Shown one piece after another: positions 37,493-49,896 of a stretch of 64,000 nt of DNA (position 1 is its first letter; each line of letters starts with the position of its first letter). The translations under genes were made by a program, and so were the position numbers. Source of the DNA: Boswellia sacra (lineage: Eukaryota > Streptophyta > Magnoliopsida > Sapindales > Burseraceae); contig SNVD02006942.1 of assembly GCA_013180625.2 (NCBI GenBank), forward strand, positions 744,001 to 808,000, written 5' to 3'. The notes under the pieces were generated by a model. The model did not search any database. It was not told the origin of the DNA and saw only the letters and a list, made by a program, of their open reading frames with translations.

Positions 37493-38624
37493 AGAATGAT
37501 ATAATTTCTCATGACTTGAAAATTTTTTGGGCAATTATGATAAAGTAATATAATAGGATAAGTGTAAGATATGATATGATATTCCTACTAGGTATGAAAA
37601 TAAAGTCCATGGGGAGAAAGAGGACTCAATGCTACCATTTGTCTAGCACTAACTCTCTTTAACTAGACCTATATGATAAATCCTGCTAAACAATTCATAT
37701 ATTGATTTGAAAGTAAAACTCCTTAACAAATAGATGGGTATATTAAACATTAGTATATTATTAATATTTACAAATGTGTCCATTAATAACATAAGAATAA
37801 TACTATATATACAAAGTTGACATCCCAATTTTGTATCGCAATTAAGATGGCTATTGACATGTTAATACAAGTAACTTGCTACACCACATCTCTTGATTAA
37901 AAGTTAACATCCCAATTTTGTGTCCCAAGTAAGATGGCTATTGATATAACAATATAAGTAATTTGCTACACCACACCTCTTTATTATACATAATAAATCT
38001 TTTTTTATTAAAATAATATATTTTTATTATATATACCCACCTTAATATCAAATACAGCCTTATTAAAAATAAATTTATCAACCAATTATTTTTTAAATAA
38101 ACCCATCATCTTAATTTTCATATTTATCAAAATAACAAATGTCTTTTGTTAAAAAAAAAAAAAAGTTTCAGATTGCCTTTTGGAGCTTTACAAGTGCTAG
38201 CCGGATGATATCATAATATTGCATGTATAGTTTCGTACAAGAGTATATATAAATTACAAGAATCCCTTGACATATGTAGAACATGTCCAAGTCAGGGACA
38301 AAAACTTCACAAAGAAATCTGCTGTTAAATGCCACCGCAGCTGTTTAAAAAATCCGGCTGGTCATATCAAAAGAATATTTGTCACAAGACTTCCACGGCT
38401 AGACATCAGATTGCTTCCACAAGGAATTCCCTGCAAGCCAAATGCCAGAGAAGGTATTTCTACACTATCTTATGACTGTAAGCCAGCGATGCAATTTAAA
38501 GATATGGGCAAAGACAGTAATTACATGGAAAAGATGATGATTAATTTGTTAAATCTCTTATTTTCTAACACCATCAATAACTTGCCTCAGCAAATTGTTC
38601 ACTTCAAGGATGAACATCGAATAA
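37493..38624. other. intergenic region between shugoshin and ASAP1 genes
   Basis: AT-rich. It includes an 87-bp tandem duplication (37816-37989). A 121-codon open frame at 38267-38632 runs across the ASAP1 3' end on the opposite strand and matches nothing I know. Confidence 0.5.
37816..37989. repeat. two-copy 87-bp tandem duplication
   Basis: CATCCCAATTTTGT begins at 37821 and again at 37908. Both copies continue with AAGATGGCTATTGA and TTGCTACACCACA, diverging by about 15%. The left edge (ACAAAGTTGACATCCCAA) is imperfectly self-complementary, as in small foldback elements. Confidence 0.75.
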
Positions 38625-41600
38625 TTACTTAATGATGGGACCTTGGAGGAGATATGAAGCCTTGTTACGAACCTGCAAAGCAGAAAAGATACATATGAAA
38701 TTAAGTCACCAAAATATACAGATAAGAAAAAATTTTATTGCATACCCTCGATGCATAAGGCCTCAAATCCGTGCTTGAGATTTGACAAGAACAATTTCGG
38801 AGAAATACACCCCACATTTCATTTATTACCGACTTTTCTTCTATCTCTGGACATGACAAAAGCCAGTTCTCCGTCAAAACCAAGTAAATGTACATCCTGA
38901 AAAGATCACAATTTTTGTCTTTCACATTGATCGTAATAAGGAAATCCATGATTTCCACTTCATTGGTGGCCTGAGGAAATGACACAAAGTAAACCTGTTA
39001 GATTGTGTTTCATTTGACTCACAAAATGCATGCAACCACTCGACTGAAACTTGTTGCTTGACTATTTGACAAAACTAACTTAACAGTAAAGTTTTTCCAT
39101 GTGAGTGGATCTGCTTCAAATGCTTTTATGCTGACTTGAATGTGAATTTGTTGAAACTAAGCATGTTGCATCGATGCACATACACTTAGCTTCCAGAATC
39201 AAGGCCAGTTAACTTTTCATATACTTACCATGTGGTGTTCAGGAAGCTTAAAAGAATAATATAAAAAAAAATAATAATACAACAAAGCCCCTTTCTTTTC
39301 TCATCATTATCATGGTGTATTTGACCTGAAGCCATGGCTAGATTAGTTAACGCTACTCTTCCTTAACAAAATTAAGTGTTTGTGGATTGAAGTCATCAAG
39401 TGTTACAAAGCCAAGATAGATACCAACAGTGTTTAGGAAACAGTATTCTTTTGCTACTATGTAGACAGCACATGCTGCATGTTATGTCCTCTTATTCAAT
39501 AAGATTTTATACAGTTTACTATCGGAGGGAAAAAAAATTGCTTTTGTAATTTATGAAACATATTATTGCCTTCAACTGCACATTGAATACTTCCAACAAG
39601 TTTTCTTTCTTCACATGAAAGAAAACGTCATCTAGCATTTACACCCATATTTAAGCTAAAATGCAAAAAAAAATATCTGCTACCTTATTATCGAAACAGA
39701 GATCAAGAATTTGATAGGCAACTGCACTTCTGAGGTGATTACTACGATTATTGACTCCCCAAATACAGTCCACAATTCGCAAGCAGTTCAAGTCCCTAGG
39801 GACCCTACATTTACATTTACAATAAAAAGAATAATCACCAAGAAAGAGAAAGGAAGGCTGAAAAAATAAACAGCCAAAGGCAGGTTACAACTATCACTTC
39901 ACAGAAAAATGAGAATATTTTTCATGCTAATCAATGCTCAATAATACCATTAATCAAAGGCCAAATAAAAGTAGAAGAGATTTATGGAATTCAGCTATGG
40001 CGAAACCCTTACAGCATGTTGCAAGTATTCCTCCAGCATAGCATTAAAAGCAAAAAACAATAGATTGGGAACAATAACAATTTCATAGGCAAAAGGAATT
40101 TTTTAAAGCAAGATAAAATTACTGGTTTTGAAACAAAATCCAGCTTTTTACCCAAATAACCACATAACTTTCATCAATATAATTCAATAACTTTGTTCTC
40201 ACCAACACAACACAGCATGCCAGCAGCAATTGCTCCCATCATAACATCTTAAGAAAAAATTTTAAGCCAGCAAAACACAAATTTCACAACCAAAGCTACT
40301 TATATCCTTTCCTGTTCTGTAAATTTGGCAGGCAATCTGATGAACAGGCTTTTAATGTATGATCTGAAGCAACCCAAACAGGAAGGAAAGTACCCTGTGT
40401 CTCATGCTGCTAGTTTTGCACACACAGAGAAAGCGGTTTTTATTATATGAAACAAAGAAGTGACCACAAACAGATACCTTGTTTTTCTTGTAAATCCAAT
40501 AGGCCCTTGCCAAGAATATGAAATCAAGATGTTTGTGTTAAGATTTATATTTTATAGTAATAAGAGCATAAACATTTTACTAATATTCATGTTTCACAGA
40601 ATCCAAAAGTAAATTGCGATTACCTCTGAGCAAGAGATTTTGCTATTCTCTCACAGCTGGCATTCCATTCCTGGTCTTTGAAGTAACTGACAGCTGATTG
40701 CAGGCATGCATGTAAATGCACCAACAAACCTTCAAGCCGGCGGTCTAAAAATAGACAAATAACAACTTCTACTAACATTTCAGCTTCTTTAGCTGAAAAG
40801 ATTGACTTTTTATTCCTAAAAAGAAAAAATAATGACCTTGTCAATGGTTAGAAACAATATTTACAGGCTCCGACTTGTAAATCAACCATCAGAAACCTTA
40901 AATGCCACCTTCCAAATGGTCCTTTCATGTATATGTTGCATACCTTATTTGACAACAAGCAGTCGTAAACTTTATCCAGGCTATAAGATTTTGTGGCGGC
41001 CCTCTACAGCCAGAATCTGAATGGAAAATGTAATTGTGCTGTGAGTAAACTAGTAACAACAAAAAGGTGTTAAAATTTTCCAGGATATTTAATATGACAT
41101 ATTGTAGTCAATCTTAACACATGGAACATTAGAATAATGCAACTTATTTCAAATTTTCTACTCAAATTTGTATCCCAGGTGATGTGGAATTAATTAATGA
41201 TTTGCCAAGTGGATGATGTGATGATATATGAATTATCTGATAGCCATAAAATAATGACACATCTTTTGAAATGCATCTAACGTGAATAGGCCTATTTAGC
41301 ATTATTCAAAAGAGTAAATGATGAGTAAGTCTATTTAGCAAGATTTCTCTCGTAGATAAATGCATTTTGCAGCTGGCAAGAGGTAACAGAACTTACTAGT
41401 ATCAACTGATTCTGCAGTGGATGAAAAATCATATGAAAAACCATATGTTACAAGAGCTTTGTAAAGTTCAGAGTAGCTCGGAAACCAGTTAATTCTGACA
41501 GGCTGTGCACGTGCATCAACCTGATAAAGTGTGATAAAACATAAACAGGGCTATTCAGTTTTAAAGGACGTCGATTGAAAACATTACTGATTAGTTACCT

Positions 41601-43354
41601 CTTCTACTACTATATGAAAAAGATTTTACTTCCAATCAATAGAGATATAGATCAAGCACACCTCATTTTCATGTGAGAGAATAGCACACCAAAAGTCACA
41701 AGCGGATCCTCTTAGTTCTTCTTCTGAAGAATACAAGACTGGTAACACAAAGGATAAGCACATGATAAAGGTCATGTAAGTATTAGAAGAACAAGCTATA
41801 AATACTCACTCAGATTAAAGGTCCACTTAGCTATTGATTTTTCTACTTGACCACTTGCAAAAACCAATTTCGGGAGCCACCCATTAACCAATAAACCTTG
41901 AAGGAAAGAGTCTCCTGAAAAACAAGAACAATGAGAAAACTAGATAAATCTTTAGCCATGCACACCGCTTCCAACTGGCCAGAGTATGCTTTTTATGCTG
42001 AGGTAATGTACTTTTCTCTCTCTAGAAATTTCTGCCATTACTAAAACTGCATCAACAAGAACCTTGAAGAAATTGGCAATGCTGAACCACCTACTAGAGA
42101 CATGGAGTTATCTCCTAAAACTACCAATCAACTTAAGTATTGCCATAAGGTACATTGATTCTTAGACTAAAATGCAGTCTTTCAGAGTCTTTGTTAGAAT
42201 AAAACAACAAAATTTTTTAGCCGTCCATAGGAAACTAGATCACCAGCAACAATGTTGATGCCTTTAACATCAATTTTCATTGTTATTTTAGACAATAAGA
42301 CATCAAATTTTTACATTGAACAAGGCAACAAATGGTTTAACAGGTAATGGCTGCATGCACAAATTCGCTAAGTCTGTTTTACTTGGCCTGAAAGAGGTTA
42401 GCACAAAGAGAGCTGAAAACGCCCATTAGAAACACCCTACATTCTATCAAACTGAGAAAAGGATTGGATGCTGATGAATATGTTGCCATTTCAAACAAGA
42501 AGAAAGCGTATATGGACAAAAATAGAATAACCTTTTTCTGTAGTGAGTCCCACCAAAGAATTGACTTCATTATTCATAAAAGACTGCAATAGCTTACAGC
42601 TTTCCAGCTTAGGAACTAGACATTGTGGTGTTTTCTGCAACTGAGAGGAAAAAGAAAGAAATAAAATTAAATTGTAGACTCTTTCAGAACATTGAGAAAG
42701 CACTGAGTTAAGAAGTGATAAATATATTACACAAACCTGAGTTCCAAAAACCTGTAGACCCCAGTCGGCTATCTCTTCCTCACCGCTAATATCTTCCATC
42801 TAAATAGAAACACTTTCAATATTCAGTTACAATACGAAAAATGTAATACACCAACAAAATTAGAATAAGCAACTGTAAGAAAAATTATCGTGCCTGATTT
42901 TGGCAGCTATCAACGATTTTTGATAGCAAAGCTTCCTTGCCGCTGTCATCCTCATCTGAATTATAGTTTTTTTTAGTCTTGGCACGCTTTCTTTCCTTCT
43001 CAATACGTTTACTTTTCTGCTTATAGTAATCAGTCACAAGCTCGTCCAATCCAATAATCTTTTTCCTGGTTAACATTGGAAAGAAATGTATCATCCATGC
43101 ACAGCGAATCACATTCAACTAAATTGGGTTCTCAGTGAACTTAAAATAACGATTCTTAATAAAACTGAATATACATATATATATTGGTCATTTAAAAACT
43201 AAAAAAAAAAATCAAAAGAAGGTATAATCACCAAACCCCAACGAATCAAATCCCCTTTTAGAAACACTGACAAGCAAGAAACTAAAAACCCCAAATTTCC
43301 AGAAATAATATTTAACCAAATTTTAAAAAAAAAAAAGCTTTTTGAAGGAAAAGA

Positions 43355-43389
<35 letters not shown>

Positions 43390-43607
43390 TCAATAACAAG
43401 CAAGGGATTAAATTCAAAATACTAATAACAGAATTACAATAATAGTAACAATAATTAAGATAAAAATCCCGCACATTCAAATGAGAATTGTGAACAGTAA
43501 ATTAAAAATATTAAAAATAATAATAATAACCTTTTCTTGTTGTTAAGAATAGAGGAAGTAAGAAGCGGGTCTTCGGTTTCGAAATCGAGGGGTGCATCCA
43601 CATCCAT
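38625..43607 (-). CDS. ASAP1: CANIN-domain protein, ASAP1/NSE6-like SMC5/6 loader subunit, 12 exons, 459 aa
   Basis: Minus-strand exons: 43607-43531, 43065-42894, 42799-42737, 42634-42532, 41914-41810, 41738-41662, 41520-41397, 41016-40944, 40815-40624, 39804-39684, 38970-38746, 38672-38625. Phases join without a break into 459 aa. It resembles the plant protein known in Arabidopsis as ASAP1, which pairs with SNI1 (NSE5) as the NSE6 partner that recruits the SMC5/6 complex in DNA repair and meiosis. The N terminus is MDVDAPLDFETEDPLLTSS, then a basic region LDELVTDYYKQKSKRIEKER and an acidic SDEDDSGKEALLSKIVDSC; later conserved pieces are EEEIADWGLQVFG, LESCKLLQSFMNNE, INWFPSYSELYKAL and the C-terminal NEMWGVFLRNCSCQISSTDL. 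Intron 2 has a GC donor. Family assignment rests on recalled similarity, so function is inferred; the gene model itself is strong. Confidence 0.82.
43349..43389. repeat. (GA)n microsatellite in ASAP1 intron 1
   Basis: A run of GAGAGA with one AAAG interruption, in the first intron of the minus-strand gene. Confidence 0.85.
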
Positions 43608-43669
43608 GAGGACCTCTCTTTCTGTCTCTGTTTCGAATTCTACTGACTCCGACTCTCTCTGTCAGTGTT

Positions 43670-43681
43670 TTTGGCGCCAAA
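43670..43681 (-). promoter_or_regulatory. palindromic E2F binding site upstream of ASAP1
   Basis: TTTGGCGCCAAA is a perfect palindromic match to the E2F consensus (TTTSGCGCSAAA), 63-74 bp before the ASAP1 start codon. It suggests expression in S phase or after DNA damage. Confidence 0.65.
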
Positions 43682-45053
43682 TTCTGGAGAGATAAACGCC
43701 CACTCGAGGCAATCGAAAATTGAAAATTAACAAAATGGTTGCCCACGGAGGATGAATTTTTATATGCTTGGTGCTTGTGCCTCCACTGGGCTGGACTGGA
43801 CTGTGTGCTGTGGTGAAACAAGTAAGCCCGATTAAACACCAAGCAAGTCGGGAAAACTTTTGGACTAGGCCTTGTGTGCTAAATAAACCTTTCGATATAC
43901 TATGGATACCTACAAAGTTGATTTGGAAAATAATGAAGTATTATTTGCCTATTTTGGAATAAATTACTCCAAATGTGAATGTTTTTTGAAGTACAAATGT
44001 CAAATCAGCACTACATGGAATCTAACAAAATTATAGAATTTGATTATATAAAGGGAATTGATAGGTGAGAATTCAAGTAAGTGTTCACATAACGAATATA
44101 AATTCAGTAAATCTTGATAATGAATATTGTAAGTATGGATAATAACTAAAATCCAAACATCTAGATAAATTTTTATGAATTTATGTATAGTTTTAATTAA
44201 AAAATTAAGTTAATATTAGAATTCAAAAAAATAATATAAAATTAATTAATAATTATCAAATAGATAGAGTGATATATTAACTTTAAATTAATATTACATC
44301 ATTTAAGTATGGGGACCAATTGGTTCACTTAGACTTGGGGTCAAACCGAACCAGATCATAGACTATCTTTCGATTCGGCTTGATCCCAAACCGAATTGCA
44401 CCCCATGCTAACCCCAAACGATACCACATTTTATCCATTTGGTGCGGTTCGGCCTACGTCAATTTGGGCCTTGGCCTGTTATGAAGTCTTATTGATTTTT
44501 ATTTCTTTTTTTTGTTTGTATTGAACGTGTGTTTAAATTACACAAAAATAATTTTTTTTTTTTTACAATTTAGTCTATGCTGACAAAGAATTTCCAAAAT
44601 CATTCAATCTAATAAACAAAACTTTCACTTATAACAGAGCAATGAGCAAAATATTTCAATACAAATCATGAGGCGGTGAGGTGTAATTATATTTAAGGCT
44701 TTTTCTTTTTAAGTTTGAATTTTAAAATTAGTGTAAGCTAGCATTAAGTGCGATGGAGTCTATGTATAACTTTGTGCACTAACCAATTAAATTGTGCCAC
44801 ATGGGTTTTAATATTTTTTCACATGGATCGGTTTGTCCCTTTTTTTTCCCATATCTATGTTTGACATGAATGATTTTATGTAGGATTTTAAAATATGTAG
44901 CATTATACTTATATACGTAACTTTATATATAGATTTTGTTTACATAATATTCTTCTGTCTAAACAAATATTTCATCAAAATAATAAATCATCATTGACAT
45001 CAACATGTAAGCCTAATTGAAATGCATAAATAATAGGATGGTGAGAAGAATAC
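43682..45053. other. intergenic region with a decayed hAT-like fragment
   Basis: AT-rich. Around 44310-44465 is a more GC-rich piece with AACCGAACC, TTCGGCTTG and CCGAATTGCACCCCA, typical of degenerate hAT MITE ends (reverse complement TGGGGTGCAATTCGG). No gene is supported. Confidence 0.45.
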
Positions 45054-45061
45054 ATTTCACT
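45054..45061. other. 8-bp target duplication of the hAT-like element, left copy
   Basis: ATTTCACT precedes the TAGGGGTG end at 45062 and recurs at 55102-55109 after the CACCCCTA end. The 8-bp length is typical of hAT transposases. Confidence 0.8.
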
Positions 45062-45219
45062 TAGGGGTGTTCAAAATTACCCGACCCGATCCGATCCGAT
45101 CGGGTTTTTGTCTGGTTGGTCGGGTTACGATCGGGTCACAGTAATAAAAAATCCGAAATAGGGTTATAAACTTCGGGTTTTTTACAATCAGGTTTGGGAT
45201 CGGATTTAATTCATGTAAC

Positions 45220-45780
45220 TCAACATGTATGTATCGAGTGTCGAGTGGACAATGTCGAGTGGTCTGATATCGAGTGTCCGATGATGCATCCGATATGATT
45301 CGACAATATGTGTCGAGTGGTCAGACACTCGATGTCTTTGAAAATAGTCTTACATCGAGTGTCGGATGATGCATCTGACACGACTCGATAATATGTGTCG
45401 AATGTCGAGTGGACAGTGTTGAGTATCCGATTCATCATCCGACACTTTATGTTTTCGAAAATAGTCTGATATCGAATGTCGGATGATGCATATGACACGA
45501 CTCAACAATATGTGTCGAGTGTCGAGTGGACAGTGTCGAGTGTCCGATTCATCATTCGACACTGGATGTCTTGAAATATAGTATGATATCGAGTGTCAGA
45601 TGATACATCCGACACGACTCGATAATATGTGTCGAGTGTCGAGTGTCGGATTATCGATGTCTTTGAAAATAGTCTTATATCGAGTGTCGGATGATGCATC
45701 CGACACGACTCGACAATATGTGTCAAGTGTCGAGAGACGACTCGACACTTACATCTCGAGTGTTGAGTGGATCCGATAGA
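45220..45780. repeat. palindromic tandem repeat, about 117-bp period, inside the hAT-like element
   Basis: Five units share the word AATATGTGTCRAG, with occurrences of ATATG at 45306, 45391, 45508, 45625 and 45716 (periods 85, 117, 117, 91). Each unit has an inverted repeat; at 45684-45706 the arms GTGTCGGATG and CATCCGACAC are perfect 10-bp complements around ATG. Confidence 0.85.
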
Positions 45781-45902
45781 CCCGATCATATGGGTTATAT
45801 CTCGGGTTACCTGCTTCAAAAACCCGATTACAAGTTAAAAATGTCTAACTCGACCATGTATCAGGTTGAGTCGGGTTGGGCAAAACCTGATCCGACCCGT
45901 GT

Positions 45903-45907
45903 GCACC
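45903..45907. other. target site duplication of the Athila-like element, left copy (GCACC)
   Basis: GCACC precedes the 5' LTR and is repeated at 55093-55097 after the 3' LTR. It lies within the right terminal repeat of the hAT-like element, which shows the order of insertion. Confidence 0.93.
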
Positions 45908-47319
45908 TGATAAGTGTCTATTTATATATCATTTTCATATCAATTCGTCCATGTTTCTTTGCTATATTCCTTGGTATTTTTATGTTTTTGTGTGGTTTTG
46001 ATGTTTGTAGGAGTTTTGGAGCAACTTGCACAAAAATGGAGTAAAACCCTTCATTTTCACCTCTGCTAGTCAACCATCTTCTCGGATTTAATTGTATTGA
46101 TATACAATGAACCCGATGACATATCATATACCGTTGAAAAGCTCTCGAAGTCTACTTTTTGGAGAAATTTACGGTTTATGAATCCATTCAGTGTACCGAA
46201 AGTTGTAATCAAAACAGTGTGAGAAGTGTAGAAATGTAATTCCACACATCACTGTAGCATGTATAATACGGGACACTGTAGCACGTTACTGTAGCAGAGT
46301 ATTTAAACACATTTTAGGGTTTTATTTTCATAACTTGAAGAGGGGAGAACGTGGTGGAGGCTTCAGCTCTGGAATTCTTTCATCTCTTGGAGTTCTTGAA
46401 GGAGAAAGGAAGCTTGGAAAGAGGAAGAACTACAATCCAAAGAGAATTACATCAAATTTGCTAAGTTTTTCCCTTCCCTTTCATTTTCTGGAATGTCTCC
46501 ATGTTGTATTGTATTTACCACGTTCTTAAACATGTGTAACTGAATCTGAATTGGTTGAGGGTGATTTCAAAGCCCCTGATATGGTTTTTGTAGTTGATTG
46601 TGCAAGAAGTTGTTATCCAATTCTCTAATTGAAGTTGCTTGTATTTTCCCATGTCTAATGCTTATGATTGCTTGCTGGATTGTATTTGGGTGGCCAACTG
46701 AATATAATCTGGATATTGTCTATTGCTAGACTAGAAATCTTGATCCGTAATTGTCTTGAATTTCTAATCCTTAGTAGCAAAATTGTGATCAGAGATTGCA
46801 ATTGGAGAATACAACCTAAGTTAAATAATCCGAGCTTGTGTGTTTATTGCTTAGATCAACCTATCTTTCTTATCGTAATGCATCCATTGAATTAAATTTA
46901 GAGAGCTTGTTCTAGGTTGTTTAATGGATAGAGATTAAATAAAGAGCCTGTTTTATTTAACAACAAAGTAAGGAAAGATTGGGATAACAGAGCTTGTTGT
47001 TATCTACGGTTGATAATTTCAATGGTGTAATTGGATGACAATTCTGTGATTAATTCGCAAATCCATATCTTGTGGTAGAGAATAATCCCTTAACCAGATT
47101 TCTTTCATTGATTTCTCTCAATTGATTTAACTTTGCATTGTATTATTCTTCATTTGCTTTCGTATTTGAGTTTAGTTAATCAATCAACAAAACCCCCCAT
47201 TTATTTGTTTTCGCTTTCGAATAACAAATTCAATTAGAATCAATCCTCGTGGGAACGATATCTTACTCATCACTTTATTACTTGTGCGACTAGTATACTT
47301 GCTAGTTTCGAACGCATCA
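45908..47319 (+). repeat. 5' LTR of the Athila-like element
   Basis: 1412 bp, TG...CA ends. It matches 53693-55092 almost throughout. Short open frames inside it occur in both copies and look like chance. Confidence 0.95.
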
Positions 47320-47325
47320 AGTTTT

Positions 47326-47343
47326 TGGCGCCGTTGCCGGGGA
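47326..47343 (+). other. primer binding site (tRNA-Asp type)
   Basis: TGGCGCCGTTGCCGGGGA, six bases after the 5' LTR, is the primer site typical of Athila/Tat lineage Ty3/Gypsy elements. Confidence 0.9.
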
Positions 47344-47432
47344 TTGATTTTCTAATCGATTTGTTATTTTGTTTTCATTGTTGATTCATATTTTCTTTGT
47401 TTTTCTTTTCTGATTGTTTGTGTTTAGACAAC

Positions 47433-48320
47433 ATGGCAGTAAACTTCTATCAATTCAGTAGCGGATTTGAGCCACAAGTACCATGGAGAGTAAATGAGGT
47501 AAGCACTCCGAACATTGAACAACAACTTTCTGAGCTAACCTCTCTTGTGGAAAACATGGCTGTAGGAGATATGCAAAAATCTTATGAATGTGGGATATAT
47601 TCTACGATGGAGCATCCAATCGACATGTATCCAACTTTACAAGAAGAATATATGGAACAAGCCAATGCCATGGGTGGATTTCCAGGACAAACGAGGCAAT
47701 GGTATGATCCTTTCTCTAGCACTTACAATGCTGGATGGGAAGATCAACATAATTTCAGTTACTGGAATCATCAACCAATCACTCCAAATGTGATACCAAA
47801 TCGGCCACAAGGTTTCAATCAACCTAGAGTGCAGCAACCTTTTCAAATGCAACCACCACCAATGCCACATCCAGCACCGCAACCAGCTTCACAAAACTCA
47901 GGTATGTCTCTCCAGGACATTGTTAATGCACTTGCCACTAACACAATGCAATTCCAGCAGGAAACTGGGGCAAGTATCCAAAACCTGGCAAATCAAATGG
48001 GACAATTGGCCACTAGCATGAGCAAATTCGAGGGCCAAGGCTCAGAAGAATTATCTTGTCAAACGATGATCAATCCAAGAGAGAATTCTTGTGCGATAAC
48101 TTTGCAAAATGAAGAGCAATTAGATGTCCTGCCAAAGAAATCACAAACTGATGAAGGAGATGACACCACTTCCACCATGAACAAAACACTGACTTCTCAG
48201 GTAAATCCTATAACTCCCATTCCTTCATATGTTTCTCCTCCACTTTTTCCTAGTAGATTTGCACAATCGAGGAGAAACAAGAACAAGAAATCCTGGAAAC
48301 TTCTCACAAAATCGAGGTAA
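47433..48320 (+). pseudogene. gag C-terminal remnant of the Athila-like element
   Basis: Open frame of about 295 codons from the ATG at 47433, very close to the primer site. It corresponds to the C-terminal third of Athila gag: GGFPGQTRQWYDPFSSTYN, a Gln/Pro/Asn-rich middle, and LATNTMQFQQETGASIQNL. The N-terminal capsid part is missing. The zinc knuckle (about residues 52-66) is damaged: two of the expected Cys ligands read as Tyr. The frame ends in TAA at 48318-48320, and the protease continues in a different frame overlapping from about 48272. Confidence 0.82.
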
Positions 48321-49003
48321 ATATACCACTTCTGGATGCTATTGAGCAAGTACCTCGTTGTACAAAATTTCTCAAGGAGTTATGCACCAACAAGAGAAAG
48401 TTGAAGGGAAATGAGAAAGTAAGTGTGGGGGAAAATGTTTCAGCTGTATTGCAAAGAAAAATTCCTCCAAAATGCAAAGATCCAGGTACGTTCATCATTC
48501 CATGCACCATTGGTAATACCAAGTTTGAAAGAGCTATATTAGATTTAGGAGCATCTATTAATGTCATGCCATATTCTATTTATGCTTCTTTAAATCTTGG
48601 ACCTTTTGCGAAAACTGGTATTACCATTCAGTTTGCTGATCATTTTAATACATATCGCAAAAGAGTTGTGGAAGATGTGCTTGTGCAGGTGAATCAATTG
48701 GTTTTTCCAGCAGACTTCTATGTCCTTAAAATAGAGGATGAGACATCTCCTAATCCAACACCGATTCTTTTAGGGAGGCCATTCTCGAAAACTGCTAGAA
48801 TCAAGATTGATGTTCATTATGGCACTTTGACCATAGAGTTTGATGGCAAGGTGATATGTTTTAATATTTTTGAGGAAATGAGGTACTCTAATGACTTACA
48901 TTCTGTTTTTGCAGTTGACGTTATTGATTATTTGCCACAACAATGTTTTGAGTTAACTCGCAAGAATGGAGTGGATGTTGCTATTAGTGAACACATAAGA
49001 TAG
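48272..49003 (+). pseudogene. retroviral-type aspartic protease remnant (Athila-like)
   Basis: The frame is open from about 48272; the first internal ATG is at 48401. It contains the Athila protease stretch, with the active-site motif DLGASINVMP (Leu in place of the usual Ser/Thr, as is common in this lineage), then PADFYVLKIED and PILLGRPFSKTARIKIDVH. It ends at TAG 49001-49003. A frame difference separates it from gag. Confidence 0.85.
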
Positions 49004-49035
49004 AAAGTTTCAAAGAACCAAGAAAGCTGATACAA

Positions 49036-49449
49036 GTGTCTAAAGAAGTGGAGGAAGCTGTGACAAGCTTGGATGAGACTATAGCTATCACCACAAATAG
49101 GTATGATGTTTCGTACATTGAATTGCCTTTATCTAATGAGAAACTTCTTCCTTCTGTGATGAAAGTCAATACCTTGGAGCTTAAGTCACTTCCAGATCAT
49201 TTGAATTATGGATTCTTGGGTGAGAATGATACTTTGCGAGTTACAATGGAAATGGGCCTTGCACGAATACAAGAAGATAAACTCGTCCGAATACTTACAG
49301 ATCACAAAATAGCTATTGAGTGGACAATTGTTGAAATCCAAGGCCCATCCATATGCATTGACCGTATCTTGTTAGAAGAGGGATCCAAGCCCATTAGAGA
49401 AGCACAACAGAAATTGGATCCTCCCATGATGGAACCAACGTCGGGCTGA
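49036..49449 (+). pseudogene. pol linker remnant, truncated before reverse transcriptase
   Basis: 137 codons in a third frame. LELKSLPDHLNYGFLGEND and CIDRILLEEGSKPIREAQQK match the linker that leads into Athila reverse transcriptase. After KLDPPM the similarity stops and the frame ends at TGA; no reverse transcriptase, RNase H or integrase follows. The bases after the stop (AAGCGCTTATTGGGAGGCAA and context) resemble the segment that normally follows pol in such elements, so an internal deletion is likely. Confidence 0.8.
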
Positions 49450-49896
49450 GGACGTTAAACCAAGCGCTTATTGGGAGGCAACCCAATGTTTTTGAAAAAT
49501 AAAAAAAAAAAGAAGAAAAGAAAAATAAAATGAGGTAATAATGATCGATTTTTGTGTCTCGAGGAGATTCCTTTCGTAGGCCATCAAATTGATCAGGTTT
49601 TATCTCTCTTTGCCATCTGTCTTATTTGTTTTTATATTTTTTTACTTGTTTTTTGACTTTTGTTTGCTATTGTGTTGTTATCTCTTTTATGTGTCTTTAG
49701 TTTCGTTTCTGCTCTTTTCTTTTCCTTCCTTTTGTTTAATTTGATTATTCCGTACTTCGAATTCATTTGTGCAACAGCTTGAGGAAACATCCAAACGGGA
49801 GCTGAAGTCATTGCTCGAAGGTTTGAAACGTGCATATCTGGGAGAAGAACAAACCCGATCGCATTATCGGTAATATCTCTCCTTTTCTTCTCTTCA

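Noticed and set aside
38267..38632. 121-codon plus-strand open frame
   Set aside because: No recognisable family; it overlaps the ASAP1 last exon in antisense and has no splice or promoter support.
45220..45819. Minus-strand open frames of 70-105 codons
   Set aside because: They are translations of the palindromic tandem repeat and share its repeated words; there is no coding signal.
46335..46529. Open frame in the LTR, repeated at 54119-54313
   Set aside because: Present in both LTRs only because they are duplicates; no similarity to a known protein.
47322..47343. TTTTTGGCGCCG as an E2F site
   Set aside because: It is the tRNA-Asp primer binding site of the Athila-like element; the resemblance is coincidental.
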